Source: Desulfarculales bacterium UBA696 (GTDB taxonomy: Bacteria > Desulfobacterota > Syntrophobacteria > Syntrophobacterales > Syntrophobacteraceae). From it: DNA of 64,000 bases. Positions 60,182 to 64,000 of the stretch are shown here, one piece after another. The stretch is taken from NCBI GenBank assembly GCA_002298995.1, contig DBMO01000012.1, positions 1 to 64,000 on the forward strand, given 5' to 3'. The position numbers and the translations under genes were made by a program. Within the stretch, counting starts at the first letter, position 1; each line of letters opens with the position of its first letter. Below the pieces are notes generated by a model, which was not told where the DNA came from, searched no databases, and worked only from the letters and a program-made list of their open reading frames with translations.

Positions 60182-61509
60182 AGGCTCCCTGCCGCCGAAC
60201 TTTGCGCCGTCTCGGCATTCCTGAACACTGTTTTGTAGGTGAGCCCCTCGCCGGGGAGCCGGTCAGGGTCGGTTAGCAGGACGCGAACGCCAAGGCCGAG
60301 CCGTCGCCTGATGTGGCTTCTCAGAAGGTCTAGGTACTGGGCTTTGTTGCTTCCGGGGAAATCGTTTCCGCGGGTTCTTGCCACCAGCAGGTCAAGTTGT
60401 TCTCCGACCCCCCACGCCGTGTGCACCACCAGCCGGAAATCGTGCAGCATGGGGTCGAGCGATCTTAGCAGATGCTCCACGTACTCGGGGTAGACCTCGA
60501 TGCCGCGAACGGAGAGGCGGTTGTCGGTGCGCCTCAGAATCGGCACGATCCGCGACCAGGTGCTTCCGCAAGCGCAGGGCGATTCGCGAAGGACCGTTAT
60601 ATCCCCTGTCCTGTAGCGGATGAGCGGGTAGGCCTCGGTTGTAAGGGTGGTAACGACCAGCTCCCCTTCCTGGCCGGCCGGAACGGGCTTGCCGGTCGCC
60701 GGGTGCACGATTTCGGCAAGAAATTGGTCCTGTGCGAGGTGCAATCCCTCTTTGGCCGGGCACTCGCCGGCCATCCCAGGCTCGCCCATTTCGCTCACCC
60801 CGTAGAGGCCGAAGACAGGCACACCGAAGGCCGATTCGAGCCTCGATCTCGTCACTTCCGGAAGCGGATCGGGGCCGACCAGGACAAGGCGGAGGTGAAG
60901 GCTCCCAGGGTCGGCGCCAAGATCTCGCATTGTATCGATAATGTGCAGGGCAAAGGATGCGGTGGTTGCAAGGATCGTCGAGCGAAAGTCGCGCATCACC
61001 TGGAGTTGCATGACCGCCGAGTTTGTCGCCGAGGGAGCGAGCGTTGCTCCGATTGCCTCCGCGGCCTGGTTGAACGTGAAAGCGCCGGGAAAGAGGCTGT
61101 AGTTAAAGGCCACCTGCACGATGTCCCGCTCGGTCACCCCCAGCTGTTCGTAGAGGCGCACCATCAGGTCCTGCCACATCTTCACGTCATGGCGGGTAAA
61201 TCCGACTACAATCGGTTTTTCGTTTTCCTTCAGAGGCGGCGCGGTAATCTTGAGTCGCACAATACTTTTAAGGGGCACCGCGAACAGCCCGTAAGGGTAG
61301 TGGTCCCTGAGGTCTTCGCGCGTGGTGAACGGGAATGCCGCAAGGTCTTCCATGCCGCCGATGTCTTCCGGCAGCATACCCAGCGAGTCCATGCGCCCGC
61401 GGTAGAAATCCATGTTGAGATAAGCCCTGTTCAGCGTCATCTGAAGACGTTCGGCCTGAAGAAGGCGAATCTGCTCGAATGAGAGCTTATCGGCAATGTC
61501 TTGCGCCAT
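60178..61509 (-). CDS. paaK: Phenylacetate-CoA-ligase-like acyl-CoA ligase
   Basis: A 443-residue adenylate-forming enzyme of the PaaK class: AFPFTTREDLRDHYPYGLFAVP, the acceptor-pocket VFGLYGVSEMGEPG, and the ATP/hinge region ITTEAYPLIRYRTGD (TTEAYPLIRYRTGD visible) with RRTDNRLSVRGIEVYPEYVE. It activates an aromatic or other carboxylic acid to its CoA thioester. Location between liv transporter genes suggests import then activation, but the ligand cannot be read. ATG 61509 follows GGGGGC. Confidence 0.9.
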   Translation of the reverse strand: MAQDIADKLSFEQIRLLQAERLQMTLNRAYLNMDFYRGRMDSLGMLPEDIGGMEDLAAFPFTTREDLRDHYPYGLFAVPLKSIVRLKITAPPLKENEKPIVVGFTRHDVKMWQDLMVRLYEQLGVTERDIVQVAFNYSLFPGAFTFNQAAEAIGATLAPSATNSAVMQLQVMRDFRSTILATTASFALHIIDTMRDLGADPGSLHLRLVLVGPDPLPEVTRSRLESAFGVPVFGLYGVSEMGEPGMAGECPAKEGLHLAQDQFLAEIVHPATGKPVPAGQEGELVVTTLTTEAYPLIRYRTGDITVLRESPCACGSTWSRIVPILRRTDNRLSVRGIEVYPEYVEHLLRSLDPMLHDFRLVVHTAWGVGEQLDLLVARTRGNDFPGSNKAQYLDLLRSHIRRRLGLGVRVLLTDPDRLPGEGLTYKTVFRNAETAQSSAAGSL

Positions 61510-61517
61510 GAGGCCCC

Positions 61518-62255
61518 CTATTTTTCCCATTTATGCTGGTAGTCCCTGCCAAGGTATGCCCTCTGGACGTCGTCGTGTTCCAAAAGCTCTTCCGCCGATC
61601 CGGACAGGACTATGCGCCCGGTTTCAAGCACGTAAGCCCGCTGGGCGACCGCAAGAGCCCCCATCGCGTTTTGTTCGACAAGCAGGATCGTGGTCCCTGA
61701 GCGATAAAGATTTGCAATTATTTCGTATATTTCTTCGATAATCAGCGGCGCAAGCCCCATGGATGGCTCATCAAGGACAAGCAGGCGCGGCCCTGCCATG
61801 AGCGCCCGCCCGATTGACAGCATCTGCTGCTCGCCGCCAGAGAGGGTGCCCGCCCTCTGGCGCCGTCTCTCGGCCAGGACCGGAAACCGGTCCAGAACGC
61901 CGGGCAGTGCCTGCGCTACGTACTTTCTACCGCGAAGATAACCCCCAAGTTCGAGGTTTTCCAAAACCGTCATGTTCGGGAAAAGCTGGCGGGCCTCCGG
62001 CACCTGCACAAGACCCAGCCCGACTATCTCCTCGGGACTTTTCCCGTGTATGGGAGCGCCGGAGAATAGAATTTCCCCTTCGGTTGCCCGGTGCAGGCCG
62101 CTTATCGTCCGAAGCAGGGTGCTCTTGCCCGCCCCATTCGACCCGATGAGCGCAACTATCTCCCCCTCCTCCAGGTGAAAGCTCACCCGGCGAAGCACCT
62201 GCATCGAATCATACCCGGCGGAAACACCCTTTACCCTAAGCACACAAAACCCCAT
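61518..62255 (-). CDS. livF: Branched-chain amino-acid ABC transporter ATP-binding protein
   Basis: A 245-residue LivF-type ATPase: Walker A GSNGAGKSTLLR, signature LSGGEQQMLSIGRAL, Walker B LLVLDEPSMGLAP, Q-loop and H-loop regions as usual. In this cluster it may serve an organic or aromatic acid rather than leucine, as in many Liv-like systems. The start follows the previous stop after a spacer that contains a large inverted repeat. Confidence 0.95.
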   Translation of the reverse strand: MGFCVLRVKGVSAGYDSMQVLRRVSFHLEEGEIVALIGSNGAGKSTLLRTISGLHRATEGEILFSGAPIHGKSPEEIVGLGLVQVPEARQLFPNMTVLENLELGGYLRGRKYVAQALPGVLDRFPVLAERRRQRAGTLSGGEQQMLSIGRALMAGPRLLVLDEPSMGLAPLIIEEIYEIIANLYRSGTTILLVEQNAMGALAVAQRAYVLETGRIVLSGSAEELLEHDDVQRAYLGRDYQHKWEK

Positions 62256-62271
62256 TCACCACGGAGATCGG

Positions 62272-62321
62272 GGAGCAATGTAGGGTGGGCACGTCTTTTT
62301 GTGCCCACCCTACATTGCTCC
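62272..62321. repeat. Perfect 21-bp inverted repeat with 8-nt loop
   Basis: GGAGCAATGTAGGGTGGGCAC (62272-62292), then GTCTTTTT, then its exact reverse complement (62301-62321). It lies in the 142-nt gap between the fused livMG and livF genes. Confidence 0.8.
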
Positions 62322-62397
62322 AATCAAAGCGGAGGTTGCAGAGAAAAGCATTGCTCTCAAATTGATAATCGCCTAAATCCCCTGCTCTCATATTCAG

Positions 62398-64000
62398 CTA
62401 ACCCTTTATCTTCTCAGCGCTCTCCGCGGTGAGTCGCCCTTTCCTGGATCCCAGGTACGCTGCTATCACGAGCGGGTTTTTTCTGATCTCCGAGGGCGTG
62501 CCGGAGGCGATCAGGCGGCCCTGCTGGAGAACGTATATCCTGTCGGCGAGGCGCATTACCATGTTCATATCGTGTTCGACGAGCACCACCCCCATGCCCC
62601 TGTTGCGAAGCGCTTCGATATGGCGCATCAAAAACTCGCCTTCTCTTGGGTTTAGCCCGCCGGCGGGCTCGTCAAGCAGGAGCACCCGTGGGGAGAGGGC
62701 GAGCGCGCGGGCGATCTCCAGTATCTTCTGTTCGACAAGGCTTAGCCTGCGAACGGAATGCAAGGCGGGCTTCGCCAGCCCGAAACTTTCCAGAAGCTCC
62801 AGGGCCTGGATTTTGAGCCCTTCTTCCTCGCATCTTTCGGCAGGGGTGCGAAGGCACGCGGAAATAAAGCCGCAGCGTCCGTTTTTGTGATAGCCGAGCA
62901 GGAGGTTGTCCAAAACCGAGAGACTGCCGAATACCTGCACCGATTGAAAGGTGCGGCCGATGCCGGCGGCGGCTACCCTGTGCGGGGGCAGCCCGGAAAG
63001 CCGGAGCCCGTCAAGCTCGATTGTTCCGCGGCCTGGCTCGATAAGACCCGAGATGAGGTTCAGGACGGTTGTCTTTCCCGCCCCGTTCGGCCCGATTAGA
63101 GCCACTATCTCGCCCGGTTGCACCTGGATTGCGACATCGGAAAGCGCCTGAAGTCCTCCGAAGGAGAGGGAGATGCCGTCGAGCTTCAGCAAAGGGCCGT
63201 TGGTCGAGCGGAGTTCGCGGCGCGGTAATGGAGCATCCGACTCCGGGGCCGGAGGCTGAAATCCACGACCTTCTCCTTTTGCCGAATTGGCGGAGGAAGA
63301 TTCGCACGGCCGCCGCGCAATCCATCCCGCGAGCTTGGATGCGGTGGAGGTCACAAACGTTGCAATGGCCGGGAAAAGGCCGTTTGGACATCCGACGAGC
63401 ACCGCCATAAGGATGAGGCCGTAGAGAAGCACCTGCAAATCCTCAAGCTGGTGCAGAAGCTCCGGAATCGAGGTAAGCAGCGCCGTTCCCGCAAGTCCCC
63501 CCCACAGGCTTCCCATGCCGCCGACCGCAACCATGGTTACAATCTGTACCGAATAGAAGATGTCGAAGGTCTTTGGGCTGATAAAAGTCACGTAATGAGC
63601 GTAGCAAAACCCGGCAAATCCTGCATAAACGGCGCTCAGCACGAAGGTAGCCACCTTGTAGCCGTAGGTGGGAATAGCCAATGTTTTTGCGGTGAGTTCC
63701 TTTTCGTGAATGGCCGCCAGTGCACGTCCCACCCGAGACCCTGTGAGGTTTAGCGTAAGCGTGAAAAGAACTATGAAAGAACTCCAGATGAAATAATAGA
63801 ACTGCCTGTCGGTTGCGATGATCCACGGCCCAAGGCGCAGCTTGGGGATTCCCGGAAACCCGGATGGGCCGCCCGTAATGCTTTCCATCTGTCCGAGAAC
63901 TATGCAGATAATGATGTTGAACCCAAGGGTCGCCATGACCAGGTAGTGGCCTTCGAGCCGCAAAGTGGGCAGGGCGAGCAGAAAGGATGTCAGGGCGACA
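62398..64000 (-). CDS. Fused LivM permease-LivG ATPase (5' end outside window)
   Basis: One continuous frame encodes a LivM-type membrane domain (residues to about 210: ATLGFNIIICIVLGQ, GSRVGRALAAIHEKELTA, VAVGGMGSLWGGLAGTALL) and a LivG-type ATPase (Walker A GPNGAGKTT, Walker B LLLDEPAGGL, with HDMNMVMRLADRIYVL). The ABC signature reads LSLVEQ instead of LSxGEQ. The frame runs open to the end of the window, so the true start and several spans are missing. Usually these are two genes. Confidence 0.93.
   Translation of the reverse strand, partial: VALTSFLLALPTLRLEGHYLVMATLGFNIIICIVLGQMESITGGPSGFPGIPKLRLGPWIIATDRQFYYFIWSSFIVLFTLTLNLTGSRVGRALAAIHEKELTAKTLAIPTYGYKVATFVLSAVYAGFAGFCYAHYVTFISPKTFDIFYSVQIVTMVAVGGMGSLWGGLAGTALLTSIPELLHQLEDLQVLLYGLILMAVLVGCPNGLFPAIATFVTSTASKLAGWIARRPCESSSANSAKGEGRGFQPPAPESDAPLPRRELRSTNGPLLKLDGISLSFGGLQALSDVAIQVQPGEIVALIGPNGAGKTTVLNLISGLIEPGRGTIELDGLRLSGLPPHRVAAAGIGRTFQSVQVFGSLSVLDNLLLGYHKNGRCGFISACLRTPAERCEEEGLKIQALELLESFGLAKPALHSVRRLSLVEQKILEIARALALSPRVLLLDEPAGGLNPREGEFLMRHIEALRNRGMGVVLVEHDMNMVMRLADRIYVLQQGRLIASGTPSEIRKNPLVIAAYLGSRKGRLTAESAEKIKG

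Noticed and set aside
60472..61482. A 336-codon open frame opposite the PaaK-like gene
   Set aside because: Long but wholly antisense to a conserved ligase; typical shadow frame of GC-rich DNA.
1..64000. tRNA, rRNA or CRISPR array
   Set aside because: No tRNA T-arm/acceptor combination, rRNA stretch or regularly spaced repeats were recognised by eye.

Overview
The window (about 64 kb) is a densely coding, moderately GC-rich chromosomal segment. The best taxonomic guess is a Desulfobacterota ('deltaproteobacterial') anaerobe of the Syntrophobacter/Desulfomonile type. The case rests on an in-frame-UGA DsrE-family gene with a SECIS-like hairpin (Sec decoding is common in that group), single-domain PilZ and cNMP-PilZ regulators, a sigma-54 promoter on a surface-polysaccharide operon, and a liv-type transporter next to a phenylacetate-CoA-ligase-like enzyme. 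No rRNA, tRNA or CRISPR array was seen, so the assignment is inference.

Left part (1-20.7 kb): mostly housekeeping and stress genes. In order: a CheY-like regulator, a small Cys-rich ORF, a cold-shock/RRM/basic-protein trio, HtpX protease, PurA, two PilZ proteins, a complete 2-oxoglutarate dehydrogenase operon (sucA-sucB-lpd), a SYLF lipid-binding protein, uracil-DNA glycosylase (mug) downstream of a probable DsrE selenoprotein, an outer-membrane protein, an AlkD-like DNA repair protein, a VapBC toxin-antitoxin pair, a membrane four-helix sensor-like protein and LPS heptosyltransferase I. Dispersed palindromes and a degenerate minisatellite lie between them.

Mobile part (20.8-24.6 kb, minus strand): an RHH regulator, a C5 cytosine methyltransferase, a DUF4928 protein (probable nuclease partner), Vsr and a DUF4145 protein, bounded on one side by a frameshifted integrase remnant. 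This looks like a transferred restriction-modification island.

Central part (24.8-55.3 kb): a phosphoheptose-isomerase-like gene reading away from a 22-gene, same-strand surface-glycan operon with a textbook -24/-12 promoter. It starts with CDP-deoxysugar genes (rfbF, rfbG, rfbH), a NeuB-cupin fusion, a HAD phosphatase and a YerE/acetolactate-synthase-like ThDP enzyme. It continues with seven radical SAM proteins (four of B12-binding type), two SDR enzymes, a NUDIX hydrolase, a tandem GT2, four FkbM methyltransferase paralogues and a large two-module GT4-type protein. Eight of these proteins carry the same small Rossmann-like 'GAG...DN' module at either end. This is the most novel-looking system here: a candidate pathway for an unusually methylated or branched glycan.

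Right part (55.3-64 kb, minus strand): DUF4301 protein, a SurA/PpiC-type periplasmic isomerase with a terminator-like leader hairpin, TauE/SafE exporter, DUF1571 lipoprotein-carrier-like protein, a PaaK-like CoA ligase, LivF, and a fused LivM-LivG protein running off the window end. A perfect 21-bp inverted repeat sits inside this liv cluster.
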